Assembly: GCF_051622035.1 (NCBI RefSeq)
Contig: NC_135355.1
Location: forward strand, 27,017,486-27,081,485
From: Arctopsyche grandis
Lineage: Eukaryota; Arthropoda; Insecta; Trichoptera; Hydropsychidae
Length of the DNA: 64,000 bases
Direction of reading: 5' to 3'
Shown here: in pieces, positions 36,930 through 47,681 of the stretch
Layout of the letters: each line of letters starts with the position of its first letter
Numbering within the stretch: position 1 is the first letter of the stretch
The notes under the pieces: generated by a model
Told to the model about the DNA's origin: nothing
Seen by the model: the letters and a program-made list of their open reading frames with translations, nothing else
The model's database searches: none
Program-made: the position numbers and the translations under genes

Positions 36930-39407
36930 TTAAATTAAACCGTAAGATGCGAAGTCTTTAGCAATTCCATTTATGCGTTCCCTGCAACTCTTGGATAGCA
37001 AGTCATCCAACGTATCCAAATTATATTCTCCTGGGATAACATCCAAATCCGGCACGTCATCTTTCTCAGATAGGATTAAAGGAAGCAGCATCATCGAAGA
37101 GATCAGTCCGAAGGGCATCGTCGATTTGATCTGATCCTCGTAAACTTCACGCGGATAGCATTCGCTTAACTCGCAACCCATCATAGTAAGGCTTTTGTTC
37201 AACATCTCGTAGTATAAATCTAATGATTTCGTGTAATAATCAGATCTTATTTGTTCGTCCGTGCTCATGAACATCATGTATGCTATGTCTGTGATCGGTG
37301 AAGCAAAGCGAGTGACCTGCCAGTCGATGAATCTCAAATCCATAACTTTGTCGTCCTGAAAAGTAACAAATGACATGGTTATTACGATGGCTAATATTTA
37401 GTAATGTGTCGATAAAATTAGTGGAAAAAAAATCGAAAACTGCCACTTCCGGTCAACGGATGTTCGAATACACACACAAACACACGATCAGTAATCGATT
37501 CCGAGTTCGAATCAGTCAAAATCTCAAGTTCGAATTTTCGCATCATCACAAAACTTCATCTATTGTTACTTTTTTGTGAAAGTGTTATATCTTCTTTTTC
37601 TAATCTATGTACATATGACAGCGTGTGCACACGTTGAAGCTCTAAAATGTAATGCTAAAATCAACATACTAATGAAAAAATCATTAGTCCATTTGATGTT
37701 TTCTTTTAAGGTTATCTCTTATTATTTATGACTGAGACTTTCAATATCTTTATTGATTGTAGACTGTACAACCATATGATCTACAAATTTTGTCTGAGGT
37801 AATTTTATGATAAAACTTACCGTTTTGCTGAAAATCGCGAAAAACCCATATTTTTGACCTTTGACCTCAGGAATTTTTTTTCCAGGTATCAGAACGATGA
37901 GGAGTTTTGACATATCATTTATAATTATGTTTTGAACAATTTTACTCACTTTCAGTTTGTTGTGAATTTATGTATCCTTGAATGTCTAAATTGACCGGAC
38001 TATATGTACGAGTAACTGTATTAATGATCAATTAATATACAAATCTTATATGTATGTTGGGTACAGTGATCGAGACTTTTTTGGGTTGAGAAAATATGTC
38101 CCTTTTACACTATAGAGATAAAATCCCCCTTACGAGCTAAAAACACTGCATTAGAGACCAAAGATAAGCGGATGCAAGGAGATACATAAAGTGCACGCCA
38201 TGAATCTCCATGCGCGCTTTATATCTCCATGTGTCCTAATTTAGACCAGGGGCATCATTTCACCTTTTCCCATGGGGAGGGGGCAACATTTTTGACCAGT
38301 AAGGAATGTCTTTCTAGGGGGAGGGGGTGTATTATATTATAAAATAATCTCCTGAAAATCTTTCAATGCAAGACAAACAACAAAACAAAATATATTTGGT
38401 AGTTTTCAGGAAAAAATCCACGTGTTTATTTTGTTGGTTTAGTATTTTAATTCAAACTTCATAATAATACAATCCCTTTCAAATCTAGGGCGGGGCGGTT
38501 GCCCACCCCAGCCTCTCCCCCACATGATGCCCTGATTTAGACACAGCTTAAGGAAGTAGTGTGTATGAACAATTATTTTCAGGGTTATTCATTTATGTAA
38601 GAAATTGGCTTTACTTTCTTCATATTTAAACATAAAGTTGTTGATCCAACTGTCACCGTGACATATGACTTTATAAGGCGCCGTCCTTTCGGGATTTATA
38701 AATTTTTTGTACATTTGAACAGTATTGTTACACGCGTCTTCAACTCTTTTCCGGATTTCAGAATCCTCGATCACCCTTGTACACTTATTTTTCCCCATTT
38801 CTATCATTGCATCGCCAGCTTCGAAAATGAATGGCTTTGAAATCTCCTGGGTGAGTTTTTCAAACAACTCCGGATTGGTTTTCTTTATGACAAAGGAAGT
38901 GGCATGTAAATGGGCCATAGTCTTTATCACAAGCTCCAAGTGTTGTTTATCAAAAGGTGTCTGTCGGATGTACATCTTGTACCCTTCCACGGCCAAATCA
39001 CTGATGAAAATGCACTTCTTCTCTGCTTCATCGCTACTTCCATAGTACTTTGCGTGATAAAACCTATCTTTCTTGGGTATCTCAAAATCGTCCTGAAGTG
39101 CGTCTAGTGCCGGAAGTACTTCTGAATAGGTAAAGATTTCCCTTTCATAGAGGGAGCCTATAGGAAAAGTCTCACTCGATGCTTTAAATACGGGGGAACA
39201 TTTCACAATCACACTGATAGATTTTCCGTACTTATCGCTTGCTTTCACACGGTAAAGGTTTCCCATATAGTTATCACCTTTATCAGTAGCTTCCGAAATG
39301 TCCAATTTGGCATCTTCGATATTTTCACTTGTAGATATTCTATTGATGATTTCAATTATATCGTCTTGCAGGACTATGGGAGTTTCTTGGCGTTCATCCA
39401 TGTTCAA
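36930..39407 (-). CDS. Ecdysteroid kinase-like (EcKL / CHK-type) protein kinase-fold enzyme
   Basis: Insect small-molecule kinase family, known for ecdysteroid 22-kinase and linked to detoxification; the substrate here is unknown. Exon 1 (about 38615-39407) starts MNMDERQETP; exon 2 (36930-37355) ends GLI. Exon 1 has the N-lobe with ISVIVKCSPVF, KKCIFISDLAVEGYKM, then HLHATSFVIKK, and ends at the catalytic-loop motif ICHGDSWINNFMFKY (His250-Asp252). Exon 2 gives LRFIDWQVTRFASPITDIAY with the metal-binding Asp. Together about 405 residues, the family norm. Oddity: the only sensible donor (GAAA|GTAAAG) leaves phase 1 whereas the acceptor (TTTTCAG|GACGAC) needs phase 0. So there is an unseen mini-exon, an unusual junction, an assembly error or a one-base lesion. 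The intron holds a hAT MITE and another repeat fragment. Confidence 0.87.
37440..37580 (+). repeat. Dispersed repeat fragment in the EcKL intron
   Basis: Contains CGATTCCGAGTTCGAATCAG and GAATTTTCGCATCATCACAA, nearly identical to 5762-5840. It starts in the intron close to exon 2 (CACTTCCGGTCAACG, about 37443). Only the end part of the family is present. Confidence 0.6.
38247..38534. mobile_element. hAT MITE in the EcKL intron
   Basis: Ends CAGGGGCATCATTTCACC and (inverted) CAGGGCATCATGTGGGGG, with G-rich subterminal runs. ATTTAGAC flanks both sides exactly (38239-38246 and 38535-38542). It is 288 bp with no frame. The exact duplication suggests a fairly recent insertion. Confidence 0.88.
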
Positions 39408-39837
39408 TTCAGTGAACTAATTTAAATTTTAAAAAATAAAACAGTTAAAAAAATAGCTTTATAAATGTACATCTCATCATATGAATGGAATAATTTTACA
39501 TTAAAAAAACCTCATATGGGATGCTTATTCACGTTGCTAAGGTACGAAAACAATATGAAACTTTGTCGCGCGTATCTTAAACACAAGTATTAACGCGTCT
39601 CTAGTCCATTGTTGATGTTGTTTAAACATCGTTTCTCACGTCTACTATTTACTAACTAGTGTTGGACCCGTTGATTTCAACGGGTGGTTTCGAAAAGGAA
39701 TTGAAACTCGAATAAAAATAAAGTTAAAGATATTGAATCGACTGGTTTCGGAAAGAAATTGATGCACGAATTACGAAGTGATTACGAATTACGAACTACG
39801 TTTTGTGCATCGCCGACCTCCTGACGCCTTTGCCCCC

Positions 39838-40377
39838 GATGCCTCCGTCGCTCCGGGGCCTTCGGCCCCAGCGCCGCCGACGCCTCCGGCGCCCCCGACG
39901 CCTTCGGCACCCCGGGGGCTTCGCCCCCAGCGCCGCCGACGCCTCCGGCGCGCCCAGCACCCCCGATGCCTTCGGCACCCCGGGGGCTTCGCCCCCAGCG
40001 CCGCCGACGCCTCCGGCGCCCCCGACGCCTTCGGCACCCCGGGGGCTTCGCCCCCAGCGCCGCCGACGCCTCCGGCGCGCCCAGCACCCCCGATGCCTTC
40101 GGCACCCCGGGGGCTTCGCCCCCAGCGCCGCCGACGCCTCCGGCGCCCCCAGCGTCCCCGATGCCTTCGGCACCCCGGGGGCTTCGCCCCCAGCGCCGCC
40201 GACGCCTCCGGCGCCCCCAGCCCCCCCGATGCCTTCGGCACCCCGGGGGCTTCGCCCCCCGCGTCCCCGATGCCTTCGGCATCCCGTCGCCCCCAGCCCC
40301 CCCCGATGCCTTCGGCACCCCGGGGGCTTCGCCCCCAGCGTCTTCCCAACGCCTTCGGCGCCGCCAGCGCCCCCGGC
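39838..40377. repeat. GC-rich hairpin minisatellite I
   Basis: About nine copies of units of roughly 59 to 65 bases. Each contains CGCCGCCGACGCCTCCGGCG, GATGCCTTCGGCACC and GGGGGCTTCGCCCCC. The last two are perfect small hairpins, one with a TTCG loop closed by C-G. GC content is extreme compared with the flanks. Long ORFs cross it in five frames with Pro/Ala/Arg or Gly/Ala/Arg repeats; I regard them as composition artefacts. Confidence 0.9.
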
Positions 40378-40818
40378 AATGAAAAAAATGAAAAAACTGA
40401 AAAAATGAAAAAAATGAAAAAACTGAAAAAATGAAAAATATGAAAAAACTGAAAAAATGAAAAAAATGAAAAAACTGAAAAAATGAAAAAAATGAAAAAA
40501 CTGAAAAAATGAAAAAAATGAAAAAACTGAAAAAATGAAAAAAATGAAAAAAATGAAAAAATGAAAAAAATGAAAAAAATGAAAAAACTGAAAAAATGAA
40601 AAAAATGAAAAAACTGAAAAAATGAAAAAAATGAAAAAAATGAAAAAACTGAAAAAATTAAAAAAATGAAAAAACTGAAAAAATGAAAAAAATGAAAAAA
40701 ATGAAAAAACTGAAAAACTGAAAAAAATGAAAAAACTGAAAAAATGAAAAAAATGAAAAAACTGAAAAAATGAAAAAAATGAAAAATATGAAAAAAATGA
40801 AAAATATGAAAAAAAAAA
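40378..40818. repeat. A-rich tandem array (GAAAAAATGAAAAAA type)
   Basis: About 440 bases of TGAAAAAAA and CTGAAAAAA words with no other base composition, abutting minisatellite I. The Phe-rich frame on the minus strand is an artefact. Confidence 0.93.
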
Positions 40819-41154
40819 ATTTTGTTCCCCATACTGGTTGATGGTTGATCGTCCGTCACATACAAATATACAAATATATTTAGCGACAGTCCGTTTTTAT
40901 ATATAGTATAATCATTTACTAATAATCATATTGGATATTTTGAAATAATTTTATATTTTGATCCAATTTGGAAAAAAAACACATTTTTTTTAATATAAAT
41001 CGATGAAAATAAATAATTGTGTATCAAAATTAACAAAATCTCACTACGAAGAAATACATTATTTGAATAGATAGAGATAGATATATTTTTTAAAAATTGA
41101 TCAAATTTAAAATTATTTCAAAATAATATAATATTTTGGTCTGGAGTCTGAATC

Positions 41155-41285
41155 TGGTCCATTTCCGGTCAATTTAAAAATTTGAAAAAAATTAACGTCG
41201 TGTCGATAAGAATTTCAGTAACCGATACTAAGTTTCAGGTCGATAGGACTAACGGTGATCAAAAAATCCCCAAAATTCACAATAA
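41155..41285 (+). repeat. Dispersed TTCCGG-type repeat, copy 2
   Basis: Matches 5600-5735: CCATTTCCGGTCAA, GATAAGAATTTCAGTAACCG, AAGTTTCAGGTCGATAGG and CAAAAAATCCCCAAAAT. It is about 130 bases, followed by unrelated AT-rich DNA. Confidence 0.7.
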
Positions 41286-41489
41286 TATATACTTCTACCA
41301 AAATTTCACGACTGCACGAAGGGAAATAATAAATCAAATACACAAAGAATCGTAAAATATTCTCAAAAATTAAAATCGAAGAAAGAAGAAGCCTAAAACT
41401 GATTTTTTTAACACGAAATTTAAATAATTCTGATTTTATACCGAGCAAAACATTCTTTAAATGTTGTAATAAAAGCGAATGTACATATA

Positions 41490-42095
41490 TCCTACGGTGA
41501 AATTATTATGAAACGAGTATATCCTTCTTGTATTGACGATTCCACAATGGAAGAAACACTTTTAGATTCGGATGAAGATGAAACAATTGTGTGTTTGACG
41601 ATGAGTGAAGAATTAAATAAGGAGTTATCATAAACGAATATACAAAATAACGTAAATAAAAATAGCCTCGACATAATAAAAAAGAAAATAAAATATACAT
41701 GCTGACAGGAGAAAAAACCGTTAATTTAAAAAAAATGTTTTCGTCTCTTATAACAATAAAACAAACTTCGACCGAAACTGAAAGAGTTATTTCCATTGCT
41801 GGAAATTTTTGTACCAAATCTAGAATTAGACTTTCGGATTATTATTTAAATATTTTAGTATTCTTAAGACGCTACTTTAAATAAGTTTACTTTTATAATT
41901 ACATTTTTTCGAGTTAATAGATATATTATGTATTGTTTTGTAAATAAATAATTTTTTTTATTAATAAAAATATATTAAATTGAAAAAAAAAATTTTTTAC
42001 ATGTGTCCCGGGATCCCGGGAATCCCGGGAACGATCCCGGGCTCCGTCCCGTGTCCCGGGAATTGAAAAAGTCCGGGAAATCAGAAACCCTAGAC
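41490..42095 (+). mobile_element. hAT element, 3' transposase remnant
   Basis: An open piece at about 41509-41631 ends in an acidic stretch (LDSDEDETIVCL). A second at 41720-41884 reads TSTETERVISIAGNFCTKSR then LSDYYLNILVFLRRYF, the conserved hATC dimerisation domain at the C-terminus of hAT transposases. Downstream, 42005-42062 has CCCGGGAATCCCGGGAA repeats, typical subterminal motifs of this hAT type. A stop separates the pieces and the catalytic core is absent. The right end is near CAGAAACCCTA (42085-42095); the left end was not found. Confidence 0.7.
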
Positions 42096-42894
42096 TATAT
42101 ACATATGTATATGATAAGAGTATTCACGTTTTTACAATAATGAATTATAAATCAAACTAAGCCGTGTCAGTGTAAATAAGAATTTAAGAAATTCACTTTT
42201 CAATTCTCAAAAAAAATTCATTTAATAATAAAATTGAATGTTTTTGAGAATTGAAAATTTGAATAATTTTTTTTTTTAATATTTTTTTATTCAATCAATC
42301 AATCTATATACACTCGTCATTACAGATCGATCCAATGCGACGAGTGTATTACATAGATCAAGAAACACACCAAATTATATATGTAAATAATTATTAATTC
42401 GAAATTATACATGACATCTATGATCAAACATAGCAAAGTGCATTGCAGGTATCCGGACATATACCCACGAACACGTACCCCCCGGACACATACCCCCGGC
42501 CAAAGACCTCCTGGACATTAAACCCCCGTGCAAATAACCCCTGCCATGGATAAAAATTGTTTAAAAATAGTAATAAATGACTAATAATCTAATCTATAAT
42601 TTGGAAAGAGACTTTGTATGTATGTAAATATCTTCTAATCTATAATTTGGAAAGAGACTTTGTATGTATGTAAATATCTTCTAATCTATAATTTGGAAAG
42701 AGACTTTGTATGTATGTAAATATCCTTGGTCGTCTTCGTCGTCTTCGTCGTCGTCTTCGTCGTCGTCCGTAGATCGGTGACGTCATCGAACACGTGATTC
42801 GATTTTTTTTTTTTTCGATCCATGGGCGCCGATTTGTTTTTTTCGATTCAATGGATTCACCCCCGCGGGGGCGCAAAGCGAGTAGTTTCATGGG

Positions 42895-43500
42895 GCCCCG
42901 CCAGGGGCGCCACAAGGGGCGCAGCCCCGAAGGGGGCCCGGGGGGCGCAGCCCCGTGGGGCCCCAGCCTCATGGGGCGCAGCCCCATGGGGCTCAAAAGG
43001 GGGCGCCACAAGGGGCGCAGCCCCGTGGGGCCCCGAAGGGGGCCCGGGAGGCCCAGCCTCATGGGGCGCAGCCCCATGGGGCTCAAAAGGGGGCGCCACA
43101 AGGGGCACAGCCCCGTGGGGCCCCAGCCTCATGGGGCGCAGCCCCATGGGGCTCAAAAGGGGGCGCCAACAGGGGCACAGCCCCGTGGGGCCCCGAAGGG
43201 GGCCCGGGGGGCCGAGCCTCATGGGGCGCAGCCCCATGGGGCTCAAAAGGGGGCGCCACAAGGGGCGCAGCCCCGTGGGGCCCCGAAGGGGGCCCGGGGG
43301 GCCCAGCCTCATGGGGCGCAGCCCCATGAGGCTCAAAAGGGGGCGCCACAAGGGGCGCAGCCCCGTGGGGCCCCGAAGGGGGCCCGGGGGGCCCAGCCTC
43401 ATGGGGCGCAGCCCCATGGGGCTCAAAAGGGGGCGCCACAAGGGGCGCAGCCCCGTGGGGCCCCGAAGGGGGCCCGGGGGGCCCAGCCTCATGGGGCGCA
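42895..43500. repeat. GC-rich minisatellite II, 90-base period
   Basis: About 6 to 7 units, each with GGGGCGCAGCCCCATGGGGC, AAAAGGGGGCGCCACAAG and GGGGCCCCGAAGGGGGCCC (identical phases at 43261, 43351 and 43441). Because 90 is divisible by three, several frames on both strands stay open, giving GAPRGPEGG-type repeats. These are unlikely to be genes. Confidence 0.92.
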
Positions 43501-44127
43501 AGCCCTAATAGGCATTAACTAAGGGGGGCGAAGCCCTAGACGGCAATTAATCATGGGGGCGCGGAGGGGCGAAGCCCTAAAAGGCAACTGATCATGGGGG
43601 CGAAGCCTTAGACGGCATTTAATCATGGGGGCGCGGAGGGGCGAAGCCCTAAAAGGCATTAACTAAGGGGGGCGAAGCCCTAAACGGCAATTAATCTTGG
43701 GGGCGCGGGGGGCGAAGCCCTAAAAGGCATTAACTAGGGGGGGCGAAGCCCTAGACGGCATTTAATCATGGGGGTGCGGAGGGGCGAAGCCCTAAAAGGC
43801 ATTAACTAAGGGGGGCGAAGCCCGAAACGGCAATTAATCTTGGGGGCGCGGGGGGCGAAGCCCTAAAAGGCATTAACTAGGGGGGGCGAAGCCCTAGACG
43901 GCATTTAATCATGGGGGTGCGGAGGGGCGAAGCCCTAAAAGGCATTAACTAAGGGGGGCGAAGCCCTAGACGGCTTTGAATCATGGGGGCGCGGAGGGGC
44001 GAAGCCCTAAAAGGCAACTGATCATGGGGGCGAAGCCCTAAACGGCAATTGCTCATGGGGCGTGGAGGGGCGAAGCCCTAGAAGGCAAAGGCTCAGGGGG
44101 GTGCCGAGGGCGAAGCCCTAGAAGGCA
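43501..44127. repeat. GC-rich minisatellite III, about 70-75-base period
   Basis: Units of GGGGCGAAGCCCTAAAAGGC, ATTAACTAAGG and GGGGGCGCGGAGG, with each unit holding two GGGCGAAGCCC hairpins. The hairpin word is the reverse complement of GGGCTTCGCCC in minisatellite I and overlaps the GCGAAGCCGGG word at the element's own 3' end. Confidence 0.9.
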
Positions 44128-44273
44128 AAAAAAAAAAAAGATTTTTTTTTTTGATTTTTTTAAATTTTTTTTTTGATTTTTTTTTTATTTTTTTTTTTAT
44201 TTTTTTTTTTGATTTTTTTTTAAATTTTTTTTAAATTTTTTTTTTAATTTTTATTTTTATTTTTTTTTTTTTA
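44128..44273. repeat. T-rich tract
   Basis: About 146 bases of T runs broken by GA, AAA or A (TTTTTTTTGATTTTTTTT type), lying between minisatellite III and the Helitron-like 3' end. Confidence 0.9.
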
Positions 44274-44344
44274 ATTAAATTAGCTTAGTCATGTTTAAGC
44301 GGTTTATATTATAAACACTGAGCGAAGCCGGGTAATACAGCTAG

Positions 44345-45019
44345 TTAATAATAAAATAAAGTAACAAATAAGAATAAATTGAGTGTGGTAGAGCATATTG
44401 AATTTCAATTTATAAACAGTATTTAATTTCAAGTTATTGTTGTAAATAGAATAAATATAAATTTAAAAGACTAAAAAGTCACCAGTTAGGGTTTGCGTTT
44501 TGTGGTATTGAAAGTAAATTTTAATAGAAGTATATATTATTGTTATACTATTATTATTATATTTTAAATATTTTTGGACTATCCATGATGGAATTTGTAA
44601 AATCGAGAAAAGGAAAAGAAATAGAGATTAAAATACAATTGATTTTGGAGTTTTGTATATTTTAAATTTCTATTATTAATTGCTGATTTTTTATTATTCA
44701 TTATTGATTTCTTATAAATAATCTGATATATGTATTATTAATATCTGTATTTCTGATTAGCAAAAATTAACACTGATACTGACTTTTTATTAAAGATTTA
44801 GTTTTTAAAAAATATTAGCTGAACTCATGCAACGATAACGCATGCAATCCCCGTTCCCGTTATTACAGTAATGATAGTTTGTCGCAAAAACGCAGGCAGT
44901 GAACATATTTGAAATTATTTAATTGTTTGTTTATTTTACCCTAACAACGCAGATGGATACGGGAAAACATTTGAAATTATTGACAAATAGACAAACAGAC
45001 AAACTTGATTTATATATAC

Positions 45020-45091
<72 letters not shown>

Positions 45092-47681
45092 AGTAAGGAC
45101 CGGGGGTGTGTGTCCGGGGGGTATGTGTCGAGGGGGTAAGTGTGTTAGAACCTGCATTGCAAACATTGTATACAATACGATCAACAAACATTTATACAAC
45201 GATACAAATTTTTATATAACAGTAATCCACAGAGACATCTATGCAGAGAAACCCAGTAAATCCTGGAGATACAACACAATAACTCAAGATTTCGCGAGAA
45301 AAATGGGAAGGAAAGAGCCAATTTTACAGTAATCGTTTCAATGAAAATCAGAAAAATTGGCAAACTCTGATAGGAAACGACCGACCTGGTCACAAACCAA
45401 GGTCTGGACAGCAGCAACCAGTGTGACTCGAACTCATAATCACACTGACCACAGCAATATTTATTTATTTATTTAATAGTTTTGGACCATTGTGGCATTA
45501 CAGGAAGAACCTAATGCGCCACAATGGCCTACATTTGAAAAAGATATAAAAACAAGTAAACTGTAAATAAAGGAAAAAATCAAAAGCAGAAAACATGGTA
45601 AAATAAAATAATAAAAAATTAACAAAAGGAAAATAATACATCATTCAGAGAGAAAGAAAAAAAATAACAAAAGTGTAAAAATCAAAAATAAAATCCATAA
45701 ATCCCATTCTTTGTTTACAATGAACAAAATTTAAATTGTATATAAAATGTACAATGGAGAAAGAAAAAGTAAAATAAAATAAAACAAAATATGAATAAAA
45801 AATAAAATCACAGCGAGGCCCAAATGGAAGAATATATGCTAACTACTAGTCCATGTTGCTGGTTTAAAGCAGCGTAAGCGATGTTTGATACAATTATTGA
45901 TACAATGTTATATAACAAATGTAAATTATAAGAAATGTGCAAAATATATATTCTGAAATAAGGGGTGTGAGTGTGTATATTACCTCAAATTTAGCAGCTG
46001 AGTTACCTGAATCCATTGTCTGCGTTTTACTAAGATCTCTTTCTATCAGCGACACGTACGAATATCTCGATAGACAAAAGCAATGTCTGCATTGGCGGGT
46101 AGCTGGCTGGCTTTTAGCTAGCGACGTTTCCGATCAACGATAATCGTAACAATCTGTTTTCCAGCCATTGCAAAGTTTGACAAAAAGAACATAAAGATAC
46201 ATTTATCTAGTTATGGCATGTTCATTTATTCAATAAAAAAATATTATTAAAAATTGCAAAACAAAACAATTATTAAACTGCCACTTATTTTTCTAAATAC
46301 CTGAATTTGCTAATTTTAAAATCGTTTTGAATTTTTCGTATAATTTAAAAATTGCAATACTCTCATGATTTCAAGTCGCGATCTGCTAATGACTATTATT
46401 AAACGTATTTTATGTACATACATAAATCTATATACATACATATATAAAAATCAATGTTTGTCTGTTTGTCTGTTACGTATGCTTTCCTATACCATTCAAC
46501 CGATTGCGATGAAACTTACAGGAGTGATTGTGTGCATGGCCGCGATGGTTTACTATGATTTTTTTATCAAATTATATATTTTTGAACTCTTTTTTTTTTT
46601 TACTTCCCAGTTGGCAACCCTAATGTATGTACATACCCAAAAGTGTTGAAAAAAATGAAAACTAAATTGAAGCGGCGTTTTATATATGTTTTTTTTTCTA
46701 AATAAGTGATTTTTTATATAAGTTTTTTACCTTTATAATCTTTTAAAATACATACATTTGTACATTATTTATATCCCATCATTTTTATTATCTTAAAAAC
46801 TGCAACCAACATATTCCATAATAATTATTAACATCTGTACATATGTACATACATATTAAATTGTTTTTTGTTATTGAAAATTAAATTATTATAATAATTA
46901 ATTGCGATTTATTACTATATAGTACGGAAGATCGATCGATATTGACATTCAAAGGTCAAAACCAGTATACATATATGTATGTACATACATATATATGTAC
47001 ACACAGTTATATTATAATGTCTATCTATTGATCATCAAGGTAAATAAATGAATTGAGTTATTGCCAGCAATACTTTATTGTATTGTATTTATCACGAATA
47101 CAATGACAAATGATTAATTAAACATGATAAATGAAAGAATGAATATTTTTTCCTTACAGTAAATACTTGTATTTTTTTAAGAAAAAATTACAATATACTT
47201 TAATTTTATATATTTTTTGCATATTTTAAAATTGACATTTCATTGATCAACTGCTAAAATAAATATTGTATTTTCTATATAATCACTTTAATCATTTATC
47301 ATGCTAAAATCACTAGTCAAGTGGGTTTTAAATAATAAAAACTACATAAATATTCTTGTTCCTTGGACAAGGAACAAGGAATTCAAGAAAGGAACAATAA
47401 ATGCGCAGAATGTGCCGAGGAGGACAGACAGCTGCATGTTAATTGGAAAAAAAGCATATTGTATCATATTGCTAAATAAACAATGCAAAAAATGTTAATG
47501 TAGTAGTTTAATTGAAATAGCCAACGAATATCGCATGGTCAACGACTAATGTGTTTTTTTTTTGCTTTATCCATGTACACAAGTAGTAACAATAGATAAA
47601 CTTTTGTGTTTATGTGAAAATTCAAACTCTGACTGATTCAAAATCTGAATCGATCACTGATCACGTTTTATTGAACTAGAA
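44345..47681. other. Gene-free repeat-rich spacer
   Basis: Contains (TA)n at 45022-45088 and a possible tRNA-type SINE (45300-45470, a B-box-like GAGTTCGAGTC on the minus strand). A hairpin of CCATTGTGGC / GCCACAATGG lies at 45485-45531. A dispersed fragment sits around 46440-46530 (GTTTGTCTGTTTGTCTGTTA, CCGATTGCGATGAAACTTAC). An inverted fragment of the repeat at 5762-5840 lies near 47585-47665. No host exon recognised. Confidence 0.45.
45022..45088. repeat. (TA)n microsatellite
   Basis: About 33 TA units. No associated gene. Confidence 0.95.

Larger units (their letters stand above)
39656..40906 (-). mobile_element. Helitron-like element, family 2, with GC-rich and T-rich arrays
   Basis: Read on the minus strand the 3' end is the perfect hairpin ACCCGTTGA..TCAACGGGT (39666-39685), six bases, then CTAG followed by T: a textbook Helitron 3' end. 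The 5' limit is near 40906, where the sequence becomes TATATATA-like; the expected TC start is not clean. In between lie a T-rich array (40378-40818) and a GC-rich array (39838-40377). No Rep/helicase gene, so it is non-autonomous. A relative with a similar CTAG end lies at 55861-56344. Confidence 0.65.
42588..44344 (+). mobile_element. Helitron-like element, family 1, copy C, expanded by tandem arrays
   Basis: Starts TCTAATCTATAATTTGGAAA after an A and ends GAGCGAAGCCGGGTAATACAG-CTAG before a T: A|TC..CTAG|T, the Helitron target pattern, with a GC hairpin nine bases before CTAG. The same two ends are only about 239 bp apart in copy B (26531-26769). Inside: three tandem 46-base copies of the 5' end (42588, 42634, 42680), a GTCTTC-rich patch (42726-42768), GC array II, GC array III and a T-rich array. 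No Rep/helicase gene, so non-autonomous. Confidence 0.72.

Noticed and set aside
39782-40865. Several Pro/Ala/Arg- or Phe-rich ORFs up to 358 codons
   Set aside because: They cross a GC-rich minisatellite and an A-rich array in five frames at once; open frames follow from unit length and composition, with no start context or splice logic.
42640-43522. Overlapping Gly/Pro-rich ORFs on both strands
   Set aside because: Caused by a 90-base tandem period divisible by three.
43501-44127. Possible CRISPR array
   Set aside because: Units are adjacent, imperfect, hairpin-rich and without unique spacers, in a eukaryotic setting; this is a minisatellite.
45300-45470. tRNA-derived SINE
   Set aside because: A B-box-like word and a plausible A box are seen on the minus strand, but only one copy is present, the tail is unclear and no duplication was found.
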